From contig NZ_FTOB01000002.1 of assembly GCF_900156625.1 (NCBI RefSeq), positions 490,275-554,274 on the forward strand: a DNA stretch of 64,000 nt. The letters run 5' to 3'. Shown here one piece after another: positions 25,772 to 33,879 of the stretch (positions are counted from its first letter, which is position 1; every line of letters starts with the position of its first letter). The notes beneath the pieces were generated by a model. That model was not told the origin of the DNA. It worked only from the letters and a program-made list of their open reading frames with translations, and did no database searches. The DNA is from Zobellia uliginosa (GTDB taxonomy: Bacteria; Bacteroidota; Bacteroidia; Flavobacteriales; Flavobacteriaceae). A program made the translations under genes and the position numbers.

Positions 25772-26531
25772 GAACCTGGTGCTCTTGTGTTTGGGTTTCT
25801 TTATTGTGGCCACCCTCTACTCTTCGGTAGGTTTTGGGGGCGGTTCTAGCTATTTGGCTTTGTTGACGCTGTTTTTGGGTGGTTTTTTTGCCATTCGTTC
25901 CATAGCGCTGATCTGTAATTTGGTGGTGGTTTCGGGTAGTACCTATTTGTACTTCAAGAACGGTCATGCTAAGTTAAAGGATTTTTTGCCCTTTGTTCTG
26001 GCTAGTATTCCCATGGCATTTATAGGGGCTTCTTTTCGCTTGGAAGAACATGTTTTTTTTCTGTTGCTAGGGTTTTCCCTAGTGACCTCGGCCATTTTTC
26101 TGACCTTGCAGACCTTTTCGAAAAGGGACCCCTCTGAAAAAGTGTCGGACTACCCGAAGTGGATGACCTATTTGCTAGGGGGCGGTATCGGCCTTTTGTC
26201 AGGACTCGTAGGTATTGGCGGGGGCATTTTTTTGGCGCCTATCCTCAACCATTTGAAATGGGACAAGTCTATTAAAATTGCGGCATTGGCCAGTTTTTTT
26301 ATTCTGGTGAATTCAATTTCCGGACTTGCGGGGCTGGTTCAAGGGGGGATGTTGGAGCTTCCTTGGAAGGAAACCCTGGCCCTTGTGGTATCGGTTCTTG
26401 TCGGTGGTCAACTCGGAATTCGCATCAGCTTAAAACGATTTACCCCTAAAGGTATCAAAAGAATTACCGCCTTATTGGTTTTTGTTGTAGGGGTTCGTAT
26501 TTTGCTCAAATATATTCCACAGGTATTCTGA
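25755..26531 (+). CDS. TauE/SafE family sulfite or sulfonate exporter-like membrane protein
   Basis: A 258-residue protein of about eight transmembrane helices, with the family's two repeats (YSSVGFGGGSSYLAL near residue 23 and GLVGIGGGIFLAPIL near 155). TauE/SafE proteins move sulfite, sulfonates or other small organic anions. Its start overlaps the end of the MoeZ-like gene by 17 bases, so it belongs to the Mo-cofactor operon. A link to sulfur handling or to a Mo-dependent sulfite oxidase is conceivable, but nothing in the window tests it. Confidence 0.85.
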   Translation: MLLSTENLVLLCLGFFIVATLYSSVGFGGGSSYLALLTLFLGGFFAIRSIALICNLVVVSGSTYLYFKNGHAKLKDFLPFVLASIPMAFIGASFRLEEHVFFLLLGFSLVTSAIFLTLQTFSKRDPSEKVSDYPKWMTYLLGGGIGLLSGLVGIGGGIFLAPILNHLKWDKSIKIAALASFFILVNSISGLAGLVQGGMLELPWKETLALVVSVLVGGQLGIRISLKRFTPKGIKRITALLVFVVGVRILLKYIPQVF

Positions 26532-26558
26532 ACAAATAGTTTTTAAAAAGTAATAACA

Positions 26559-27191
26559 TTGAAGATTCTTTTGAACCCGGCCTATGTTCCGGATATAGCA
26601 AGTTTTTCGGTAATTGCCCAACACGAGGTTTGTTGGGAAGTAGAAGATAATTTTCAGAAACAGACCTACCGTAACCGGGCCTACATTTGTAATGATTTGG
26701 GAAGACATATGCTCAGCATACCCATTCGCCATCTTGGGGGAAGCCAAGGTCGGCAGAAATACAAAGACGTTAAACTTGAAAACACTTATCAGTGGCAACG
26801 TCAGCACTGGAGAACCTTGCAAACCGCGTATAGGACCTCGCCTTTTTTTGAATTCTACGAAGATGAAATTGCGCCGCTTTACGAAAAACCATACGAGTAT
26901 TTGTTAGACTTTAATCTTTTGAGCATACAGACCGTATGCGATTGCCTTCAGTTAGATATGCCCGAAGAAAAGACGGTTACGTTTGAAACCAAGCCGGAAA
27001 GCATGTTTGACGGTCGATTTCTTGTGAATGCAAAAAACAAGCTGGATTTCGCGCCCGAAACGTATACGCAAGTCTTTTCCGATAGAAATAGTTTTGTGGC
27101 GAATACAAGTATTCTTGATTTGTTGTTTAATGAAGGAACCAATGCCCTGAGCTATCTAAAGGCCCAGGACTTAAGCTTTTTAAATGCTTAG
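26559..27191 (+). CDS. WbqC-like family protein
   Basis: A 210-residue soluble protein starting at TTG (26559), which gives the family-typical KILLNPAYVPDIASFS N-terminus; no in-frame ATG is available upstream. Other WbqC-like features are CWEVEDNFQKQTYRNRAYI, LSIPIRHLG, and the QWQRQHWRTLQTAYRTSPFFEFYEDEIAPL block. WbqC proteins occur near O-antigen and other polysaccharide genes and are of unknown function. It overlaps the downstream DUF6122 gene by 8 bases, so they are coupled. Confidence 0.82.
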   Translation: MKILLNPAYVPDIASFSVIAQHEVCWEVEDNFQKQTYRNRAYICNDLGRHMLSIPIRHLGGSQGRQKYKDVKLENTYQWQRQHWRTLQTAYRTSPFFEFYEDEIAPLYEKPYEYLLDFNLLSIQTVCDCLQLDMPEEKTVTFETKPESMFDGRFLVNAKNKLDFAPETYTQVFSDRNSFVANTSILDLLFNEGTNALSYLKAQDLSFLNA

Positions 27192-27504
27192 GTTTTTCTT
27201 GCACTATGGGATCCATTTTTTGCTTCCCGTTCTGGTAGGATGGTATTTCTATAAGGAATACCGAACAAAGGCCATACTCATACTATTGGCGGGTATAATT
27301 ATCGATCTTGACCATTTGTTGGCAAGCCCCATCTTTGATCCCGATCGTTGTAGTATCGGCTTTCATCCCTTACACAGTTACTGGGCCATTGCCTTATATT
27401 TTGGATTGCTGTATTTTAAAAAGACGAGAATTTTCGGGTGGGCCTTGCTGATACATATCTTGGCCGATGCGACCGATTGTTTCTTACTCTTTCAATCGGA
27501 ATGA
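27184..27504 (+). CDS. DUF6122 family small membrane protein
   Basis: A 106-residue protein with three or four hydrophobic segments. Conserved polar residues are IIDLDHLLASPIFDPDRCSIGFHPLHSYW and ILADATDC, the pattern of a membrane-bound metal-dependent hydrolase related to the YdjM type (Asp and His ligands on helix ends). It matches DUF6122 of Flavobacteriaceae. Its 3' end overlaps the 3' end of the convergent EEP hydrolase gene by 21 bases. No function is known. Confidence 0.78.
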   Translation: MLRFFLHYGIHFLLPVLVGWYFYKEYRTKAILILLAGIIIDLDHLLASPIFDPDRCSIGFHPLHSYWAIALYFGLLYFKKTRIFGWALLIHILADATDCFLLFQSE

Positions 27505-28509
27505 GGCCATAACCGGAAAGTGGTCCGAATACTTATTGTCGTAGTTTTTGTGGGCCATAACTTCAAAGTTGGCATCGGCCATAATAAAATCGATGCGAAT
27601 AGGAATCTTTAAAAAGTTGTATGTTCGTCCGTAACCCGAGCCTTTTGCTATAAAGGTATCTTGCATATCACCCTTGATGGTATGGTAGACCGAAGAGAAT
27701 TGAGTGTTGTTGAAGTCTCCGCAAACCAAGGTTTTATAAGGGCTTTTGGCTTTGTGTTCGGCTATGATCTGTGCTTGGTGCTGTTGGCGTTTGAAGGCGT
27801 TGGTCACCCTTCTGTACAAGCGGTCTGAGGACTGTGAGCGCAACACGCCCGTGCCAGGGGTAATGCCCAGTGATTGCATGTGCAGGTTGTAGAGGCGTAT
27901 CGTGTCTTTTTTGTAGAGGATGTCGGCATAGGAACCATTGTTGATGCTGTTCGGGAAATTAATGAGTTCCGCATTGATTATGGGGTATTTTGAAAATATG
28001 GCCATGTGCACCTTTCCTCCTGTCGGAATGCGCTTTAGGAAGTGATAGGGGTAGTCTAAATAATCTACCTGCATATCATGGCCTACCTCTTGAAAACTAA
28101 TGATGTCGGGTTTCTCTTGTTTGACCAAATTTTCGATCTCTTCTGGGATGTTGTCGTTGTCTAAAAAATGATATCGGTTGAAAGCCCGTACGTTATAGGT
28201 CATTACCTTTAGTTCGTCTTCTTGAAAATCAATTGATTTTGGGGCGATTTTGATAAAAGTGCCCAAGGTAAAATAACCAAAGACCAAAACGAACAATGAG
28301 GTAAGCGCTTGCCATTTTAGGTTCAATAACCAATATAGAAAAAAGAGTCCGTTGACGACCACCAAAGCGGGTACACCCAAACTCAAAATCGACAAAAACG
28401 GAAAAAGATCCAGAGAGAGGTAGGGTACCCCACAGGCCGCTAGAAGTACCAGGGCAAAAATCAGATTAAAGAAGTAAGCGATTTTATTGAAAAATGAAAG
28501 TCCCTTCAT
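27484..28509 (-). CDS. Endonuclease/exonuclease/phosphatase (EEP) family membrane protein
   Basis: A 341-residue protein. The first ~100 residues hold three hydrophobic helices; the rest is an EEP (DNase I-like) phosphodiesterase domain with MTYNVRAFNRY, FQEV (metal-binding Glu), CGDFNNTQFSS and SDHFPVMASF (catalytic His). The domain is placed outside the membrane, so the substrate could be nucleic acid, a nucleotide or a phospholipid. It is the last gene in a minus-strand unit with the two rhomboids and mutL (3 bases after the rhomboid gene). Related proteins are common in Flavobacteriia. Confidence 0.88.
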   Translation of the reverse strand: MKGLSFFNKIAYFFNLIFALVLLAACGVPYLSLDLFPFLSILSLGVPALVVVNGLFFLYWLLNLKWQALTSLFVLVFGYFTLGTFIKIAPKSIDFQEDELKVMTYNVRAFNRYHFLDNDNIPEEIENLVKQEKPDIISFQEVGHDMQVDYLDYPYHFLKRIPTGGKVHMAIFSKYPIINAELINFPNSINNGSYADILYKKDTIRLYNLHMQSLGITPGTGVLRSQSSDRLYRRVTNAFKRQQHQAQIIAEHKAKSPYKTLVCGDFNNTQFSSVYHTIKGDMQDTFIAKGSGYGRTYNFLKIPIRIDFIMADANFEVMAHKNYDNKYSDHFPVMASFRLKE

Positions 28510-28512
28510 AAG

Positions 28513-29382
28513 CTAATCTTCCTTGCCGGCCTTGAAAAGAAAGTCCTTTTCCGCTTTGGAAAGACTTTCGTAGCCCGACTTGCTGATCTTGTCTAAAATA
28601 GCATCTATCTTTTTTTGATGGGCTTGCTTGTCGTAATTAGCTTTTGAGGTGGTAGCGGTCGATTGTCTGTTCTTGTACACCGTTTTCATGGGGGCTTTCT
28701 TTTCGGTTTTTTTGAAAAGGTTGGCTATGGCGTCTATCATTTTTGAAAAACCTTCACCTATGTCCTTTCCATTGTATAGCTGTTTGGCGTACATATAACC
28801 TAGAAGGGCACCGCCCAAATGCGCTATGCGTCCTCCAACATTACCTCCCATGGGAATCTGTACCAAATCCATCAGAACAACGAACAGGCCTATTTGCCAG
28901 AGCTTTACGTTAAAGAAAATTAGACGGACTTCTTGATTGGGGATGTAGGTACACACAAATATAAGTACGGCCATGACCCCGGCGGATGCCCCGATAAGGG
29001 AAGCGTTGATGTTTATTAGTGTTGGGAAAATGTTATAGCTTAAGAGAAATAGGAGTCCACCTAAAATAACGCCCAAAAAATAAATGTTCAAGAATCGCCT
29101 GCCGTCAAAAAGATTAAGTAAAATACGGCCCGCCACGTAGAGCACGTACATATTCCAGATAATATGGAAAATTCCACCGTGCAAAAAAGAGTAGGTCACA
29201 ATGGACCAAGGTTGCGTTAAGAAGTCGAAGAAATCTTTGGGCAGGGCGAACCATTCTTCAAACCTAGGGCTAATAAGCGCCGTAATAAGCCCCATAACGA
29301 TAAAAACGATAACGTTAATTACTATGAGCTTTTCGGAAACGCTCAACCGGGCATACTGATATTTTAAGTCTCCGTTCGTCAT
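28513..29382 (-). CDS. Rhomboid family intramembrane serine protease (second copy)
   Basis: A 289-residue intramembrane protease with about six transmembrane helices. The catalytic Ser is in LIGASAGVMAVL and the catalytic His in RIAHLGGALLGYMYA; the L1-loop/HGGIFHIIWNMYVLYVAG segment carries the usual Trp-Asn. Residues ~215-289 form a long cytoplasmic tail rich in Lys, with a C-terminal helical SLSKAEKDFLFKAGKED stretch seen in many Bacteroidetes rhomboids. It follows a second rhomboid by one base. Substrates of such pairs are unknown. Confidence 0.92.
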   Translation of the reverse strand: MTNGDLKYQYARLSVSEKLIVINVIVFIVMGLITALISPRFEEWFALPKDFFDFLTQPWSIVTYSFLHGGIFHIIWNMYVLYVAGRILLNLFDGRRFLNIYFLGVILGGLLFLLSYNIFPTLININASLIGASAGVMAVLIFVCTYIPNQEVRLIFFNVKLWQIGLFVVLMDLVQIPMGGNVGGRIAHLGGALLGYMYAKQLYNGKDIGEGFSKMIDAIANLFKKTEKKAPMKTVYKNRQSTATTSKANYDKQAHQKKIDAILDKISKSGYESLSKAEKDFLFKAGKED

Positions 29383-29383
29383 C

Positions 29384-30127
29384 TTAGTTCCAGCGGTTGT
29401 TATTAAACTGATTTTTTTTCCAATACCACATCATTAAAAAGCCGAATAAAGCACCGCCAATGTGGGCAAAATGGGCAATGCCTTGACCGAAAAGACTATA
29501 TCCGGTTACTCCTGAAAATAAGTCCAATCCTATTAAAACGGGAATAAAGTATTTCGCTTTAATGGGTATGGGAAGGAAAATCAAGAAAAGCTCACTATTG
29601 GGGAACATCATTCCAAAGGCTACCAAAACGCCATAGATGGCTCCTGAGGCCCCTACGGCAGGAGTGCTATAGGCCGATAAGAAATTGTCTATGGTGCTTT
29701 TCGAAGCAATATTGTACCAATCGGGACTGTATTGGCCCGAGGAGATAATCTCTAAGACGTTGGCTTCGGTCATACCACTATTGACCAAGGCCTGCATGCC
29801 TTCGTTAAAATAGTAATAATTGACCCCTGTATGGATCAGTGCCGAACCAAGGCCGGCGGAAAAATAGAAAAATAAAAACTTGTTACGCCCCCATAACTGT
29901 TCTAGGGGAGTGCCAAAGGCCCATAAGGCGTACATGTTAAATGCAATGTGGGTGAAGCCGCCATGCATGAACATGTGTGTGATGATTTGATAGATTTCAA
30001 AATGCTCGTTCTTGGGAAACCACAAGGAAAACCACTGGTACATTTGGTCGCCGTACAAATAGGTGGCCACAAAAAACAGAATGTTGATGATGAGCAAATG
30101 TTTTATGGCTTCTGTAAGTCTTCCCAT
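29384..30127 (-). CDS. Rhomboid family intramembrane serine protease (first copy)
   Basis: A 247-residue six-helix rhomboid with the dyad Ser in VGASGAIYGVLVAFG and His in IAHFAHIGGALFGFLMMW, plus the family's HGGFTHIAFNMYALW. There is an ~45-residue insert between helices 3 and 4 (MQALVNSGMTEANVLEIISS...). It abuts the mutL stop codon, so both are surely cotranscribed. The pair differs in length and tail and is not a recent duplication. Confidence 0.92.
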   Translation of the reverse strand: MGRLTEAIKHLLIINILFFVATYLYGDQMYQWFSLWFPKNEHFEIYQIITHMFMHGGFTHIAFNMYALWAFGTPLEQLWGRNKFLFFYFSAGLGSALIHTGVNYYYFNEGMQALVNSGMTEANVLEIISSGQYSPDWYNIASKSTIDNFLSAYSTPAVGASGAIYGVLVAFGMMFPNSELFLIFLPIPIKAKYFIPVLIGLDLFSGVTGYSLFGQGIAHFAHIGGALFGFLMMWYWKKNQFNNNRWN

Positions 30128-31984
30128 TTATATGAATTTTTTATCGATGTCATTTTCGGTAATGGTAATATATACCGGTTTATTAAACGGACTTACCATA
30201 GATTCCTTACAGGCAAACAGGTCGTTTACCAAGGCAATTTGCGAGGCGTTGTCCAATGTTTCCCCAGTTTTGACCGCCAAAGTCTTTGCCAGGGTTTTTG
30301 AAAGTATGTCCGTATGCGAAAAACTATCGTCGGTTACCTCTTGTTGGTAATCCGATATCAGTTGGTCCAATATCATGCCAACTTCGCTTTCGGCCACTAA
30401 TAGGGGTACTCCGGTAACCGTAATCGATTCACCTTCTATGTTTTCGAAAATGAAGCCGATGGAAACCAAAATATCCTGAATTTCTTTGAGGGCATTGATT
30501 TCCGACTTTGAAAAAGAAAGGTGTAGGGGGAATAATAATTGCTGGCTTACCCCTTGTTTTACCGTACTGTTCTTTAGGAATTTCTCGTAGAGGACCCTTT
30601 GGTGTGCCCGACTTTGGTCTATGACGACCATCCCTGATTTTATCGTTGTTACAATATATTTTCTTCTGATTTGGAAGGTGGTGGTAACCGCTTCTGTGGT
30701 TTCTTTTTCACCTTCAAAGATAGAGCCTGTAATAGTATCGGATTCAAAACTGATACTACCGGGTTCGTCATCGGTGCCCATTTTTGACTCAAGGCCAACG
30801 TATAAACTTTCCCAATTGCCGGAACTTTGCTTTTGATAGCTTCTCGAAGCAGGGGACGGAGACGGGCTTTTGGTTTCTTGAAAAGGATTGAAGCCCGCAT
30901 CTACCGTTACCTTGGGGGGCACGGCGGATTTGTCCTTGAACTCGTATGGGGTCTGTAAATTTGGGTCGTGCTCGAAGTCTAGGGCAGGGGCCACGTTAAA
31001 TTGGCCCAAGCTGTGCTTTACCGTAGACCGTAAAATGGCGTACAGGCTGTGCTCGTCGTCAAATTTGACCTCCGTTTTGGTCGGGTGTATATTGATATCT
31101 ATAGAACTTGGATCCACCTCTAAATAAAGAAAATAACCTGGGTAAGAGTCCGATTTTATCAGTCCTTCAAAAGCTGCGACTACGGCATGGTGTAAATACG
31201 GACTTTTAATAAATCTGTTGTTGATAAAGAAGAACTGCTCGCCACGGCTTTTTTTTGCGAATTCGGGCTTGGTAATAAACCCTTTTATTTTTACTATCGG
31301 AGTTTCTTCCTCTACAGGTACTAATTTTTGATTGGTACGGCTTCCGAAGATATTTACGATACGCTTTCGGTAATTGTCGGAAGGAAGGTTGAAAAGCTCG
31401 TTCCCATTATTGTAAAAGTGAAAGGCTATCGAAGGATGGGCCAAGGCCACACGGTGAAATTCGTCGGTGATATGCCTGAGCTCGACTTGATTGCTTTTTA
31501 GGAAATTCCGTCGGGCCGGAATATTGAAAAACAGGTTTTTTACCGCCATAGACGTACCCTTGGGGGTAACGCTGGCTTCTTGAAAAACGATTTTACTGCC
31601 TTCAATTTTGATATGGGTACCCAATTCCTCGGATTCGGGCCTGGTCTGCATTTCTACATGGGCAATCGCCGCAATGGAAGCCAAGGCCTCGCCGCGGAAC
31701 CCTTTGGTATTCAGGTTGAAAAGGTCTTCGGCCTTCTGTATTTTAGAAGTAGCGTGACGCTCAAAACTCAAGCGTGCATCGGTCGCACTCATGCCCATAC
31801 CGTCATCGACAACTTGAATGAGGATTTTCCCTCCTTCTTTAATGATGAGTTTTATAGTGGTGGCACCGGCATCAATAGCGTTTTCAAGCAATTCCTTGAC
31901 CACCGAGGCAGGGCGTTGAACCACTTCACCCGCTGCAATCTGATTAGCAACATGGTCCGGTAAAAGTTTTATGATATCTGCCAT
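30128..31984 (-). CDS. mutL: DNA mismatch repair protein MutL (endonuclease motifs not recognisable)
   Basis: A 618-residue MutL. The N-terminal GHKL ATPase has ANQIAAGEVVQRPASVVKELLENAIDAG, the DDGMGM loop and KGFRGEALASI; a linker covers ~330-430; the C-terminal dimerisation domain follows. The endonuclease motif DQHA-x2-E-x4-E is replaced at Asp456 by DQSRAHQRVLYE (His to Ser, Glu to Gln), and the usual C-P-H-G-R-P is SPFNKP at 598-603, with no A-C-K-x-x-I. By motif, nicking activity seems lost or changed. MutL coordinates MutS with downstream nucleases. The gene shares one base with the upstream small membrane protein gene. Confidence 0.93.
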   Translation of the reverse strand: MADIIKLLPDHVANQIAAGEVVQRPASVVKELLENAIDAGATTIKLIIKEGGKILIQVVDDGMGMSATDARLSFERHATSKIQKAEDLFNLNTKGFRGEALASIAAIAHVEMQTRPESEELGTHIKIEGSKIVFQEASVTPKGTSMAVKNLFFNIPARRNFLKSNQVELRHITDEFHRVALAHPSIAFHFYNNGNELFNLPSDNYRKRIVNIFGSRTNQKLVPVEEETPIVKIKGFITKPEFAKKSRGEQFFFINNRFIKSPYLHHAVVAAFEGLIKSDSYPGYFLYLEVDPSSIDINIHPTKTEVKFDDEHSLYAILRSTVKHSLGQFNVAPALDFEHDPNLQTPYEFKDKSAVPPKVTVDAGFNPFQETKSPSPSPASRSYQKQSSGNWESLYVGLESKMGTDDEPGSISFESDTITGSIFEGEKETTEAVTTTFQIRRKYIVTTIKSGMVVIDQSRAHQRVLYEKFLKNSTVKQGVSQQLLFPLHLSFSKSEINALKEIQDILVSIGFIFENIEGESITVTGVPLLVAESEVGMILDQLISDYQQEVTDDSFSHTDILSKTLAKTLAVKTGETLDNASQIALVNDLFACKESMVSPFNKPVYITITENDIDKKFI

Positions 31985-32292
31985 TAGTTAGGAAAGAATA
32001 TAGAAAGGTCAAAATCGATGATAAAAAGTACGATCAGTACTAAAATGGCCAAAATGATGGCCATACGTATTTTTAGGTTGTTGTCGCCTTGGCGTCTCAT
32101 GTCGGCCATGGCGTTACCGAATTTCCCTTTTAGTCCTCTTGGGGCATTGAGCGTACTTCTATATTGGTCGAATTTTGGTTCAATTTTGAACGGATTGCCT
32201 TTTCCCTTATCGTCAAAATAACGAGGGGCGTATCCAAACTTCTTGTTGCGCTTTAAGCGCGTGAATTTACTTAGCATTCCCATGAACTTCAA
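31984..32292 (-). CDS. Small conserved flavobacterial membrane protein (often mis-named riboflavin synthase subunit beta)
   Basis: A 102-residue basic protein (many Lys/Arg in residues 1-75, including FGYAPRYFDDKGKGNPFKIEPKF) with a single C-terminal transmembrane helix (about residues 77-97, IRMAIILAILVLIVLFIIDF). It has no similarity to ribH. The family is frequently annotated as a riboflavin synthase subunit in Flavobacteriaceae, probably because of proximity to ribH. It starts at MKFMGML or at the internal MGML or MLSK; the last fits the family best. It is cotranscribed with mutL (1-base overlap of stop and start). Confidence 0.7.
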   Translation of the reverse strand: MKFMGMLSKFTRLKRNKKFGYAPRYFDDKGKGNPFKIEPKFDQYRSTLNAPRGLKGKFGNAMADMRRQGDNNLKIRMAIILAILVLIVLFIIDFDLSIFFPN

Positions 32293-32515
32293 AGTTACTT
32301 AAAATCAAAAAATATGCCGTCTTGCCAATGCCAAAATTTGTTAACAAGAGCCCGATAAGAGGTGAATTGAAGAAAAACGTAGTAATCTACTCCTTGGTTT
32401 GTAGTGTTTTAAGTTGTTGTAGCCCGAAGAGTTGGAGTTTCAAGATGTTAACCGCGTCAAAAGAGGCGGACATATCCGGAAGGGTGCACTTAAAAAGTTT
32501 GGGGCGGTTTAGGAC

Positions 32516-32998
32516 TTACTTGCCTAAGCAGGCCATTTGAATGGCGGCAATGGCGGCTTCGGTACCTTTGTTGCCGTGCTTTCCTCCACTGCGTTCCTGT
32601 GCTTGTTGCAAATTGTTGTCGGTCAGTACACAGAAAATTACAGGGGTGTCCAGTTGTACGTTCAAATCCTTGATGCCTTGGGCAGTAGCGCTACAAACAA
32701 AATCGAAGTGCTTGGTTTCGCCTTGAATAACGCTTCCTATGGCAATAACGGCATCGACCTCTTGTGTGGTGGCCATCTTTTTGCAGCCGTAGGTAAGCTC
32801 AAAGCTTCCGGGTACGTCCCAACGTAGTATATTCGACTCAAGCGCACCGCAATCCAAAAGGGCTTCAATAGCCCCGGAGTACAGGCCTTCGGTGATTTCG
32901 GTATTCCATTCTGAAACAACAATCCCAAATCGAAGATGCTTCGCATTTGGGATTTTGGTTTTATCGTAAACCGAAAGGTTCTTATTTGCCGTAGCCAT
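32516..32998 (-). CDS. ribH: 6,7-dimethyl-8-ribityllumazine synthase
   Basis: A 160-residue lumazine synthase, the penultimate step of riboflavin synthesis. The family blocks FGIVVSEWNTEITEGL, DVPGSFELTYGCKKM, AVIAIGSVIQGETKHFDFV and PVIFCVLTDNNLQQAQERSGG are all present; the His of ETKHF is catalytic. It overlaps the stop of the TPR protein gene upstream by one base and is separated by ~220 bases from the next gene downstream. No other rib genes are in the window. Confidence 0.96.
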   Translation of the reverse strand: MATANKNLSVYDKTKIPNAKHLRFGIVVSEWNTEITEGLYSGAIEALLDCGALESNILRWDVPGSFELTYGCKKMATTQEVDAVIAIGSVIQGETKHFDFVCSATAQGIKDLNVQLDTPVIFCVLTDNNLQQAQERSGGKHGNKGTEAAIAAIQMACLGK

Positions 32999-33765
32999 TA
33001 ATTGGAGGTTTTAGCCATTCCTATAAAAGCATCCACGGTACGGGCCTCATCGGAAGATGAATATTCATCTTTGATTTTCTGAAAGTATTTCAAAGCCTTG
33101 TCGTTTTGTTTCAATTCAAGTGCCGTAACACCGGCCTTGTATAAAAACTTAGGTCTAGTGTAATCGTTGTTGCTATGGGTGATCGCTTTGTCGTAATACT
33201 CCAAAGCATCTTCGGGTTGTTCCAATTGCATAAAGGCATCACCAAGTCCACCTTTGGCCAAAGCCCCTAGAATATCGTCTTCAGATTTGAAATCCTCAAG
33301 GTGCGAAATGGCTTCTTGGTACTTTTGCATGTTCAAATAGGCCATACCTGCGGAATAGTTGGCAAGGTTGGCAGCTTTTGTACCACTGTACTCATCGATG
33401 ATGTCAAGAAAGCCGTATTTGCCCTCTGCGCCGTTCAAGGCGAGGTTGTACAGCGAGTCTTTTGCTGTTGGGCTGTTCAATGCTTGGTCAAAGTATTGTT
33501 GCGGGTAGTACATTTCATTGGCCGCATTCGACTCTTTTGGTTTTTCTACGAACTGTACGTAGGCCAAATAGCCAAGAACACTGATTGCTACTACACCAAT
33601 TACCCCCAAAATATAGTTTTGGTTGCTGGCTACCCATGCTTCTGTTTTAGAGGCGCTTTCGTCAAGCGTACTAAAAACTTCTGCAGTTGCGCTTTCCTGT
33701 TCTGTAACTTCTTGCTCTTCTGCTTTGTCTTTCGGTTTGAAGCCCCGCTTTTTGTATGTTGCCAT
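32998..33765 (-). CDS. Membrane-anchored TPR protein (YfgM-like)
   Basis: A 255-residue protein with an N-terminal cytosolic tail, one transmembrane helix at about residues 52-70 (ILGVIGVVAISVLGYLAYVQF), then a periplasmic TPR domain (YNLALNGAEGKYGFLDII, AKGGLGDAFMQLEQPEDALEYYDKAI, KAGVTALELKQNDKALKYF). This arrangement matches YfgM and similar proteins associated with the Sec translocon and periplasmic chaperones. It is the first gene of a unit with ribH, and is divergent from recF. Confidence 0.85.
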   Translation of the reverse strand: MATYKKRGFKPKDKAEEQEVTEQESATAEVFSTLDESASKTEAWVASNQNYILGVIGVVAISVLGYLAYVQFVEKPKESNAANEMYYPQQYFDQALNSPTAKDSLYNLALNGAEGKYGFLDIIDEYSGTKAANLANYSAGMAYLNMQKYQEAISHLEDFKSEDDILGALAKGGLGDAFMQLEQPEDALEYYDKAITHSNNDYTRPKFLYKAGVTALELKQNDKALKYFQKIKDEYSSSDEARTVDAFIGMAKTSN

Positions 33766-33879
33766 TTTATTTTTTATTGGTCGCGCAAAAATAATGGTTT
33801 TATCGAAAACCGAAAGGGTATTTATTCGTTATTTTTGATGTTTTCGAAACGAACCCTATTTTAATTCGAAATTTGGCAC

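Noticed and set aside
32293-32515. A gene between ribH and the small membrane protein
   Set aside because: Only a weak plus-strand frame overlapping ribH; no codon bias or motif.
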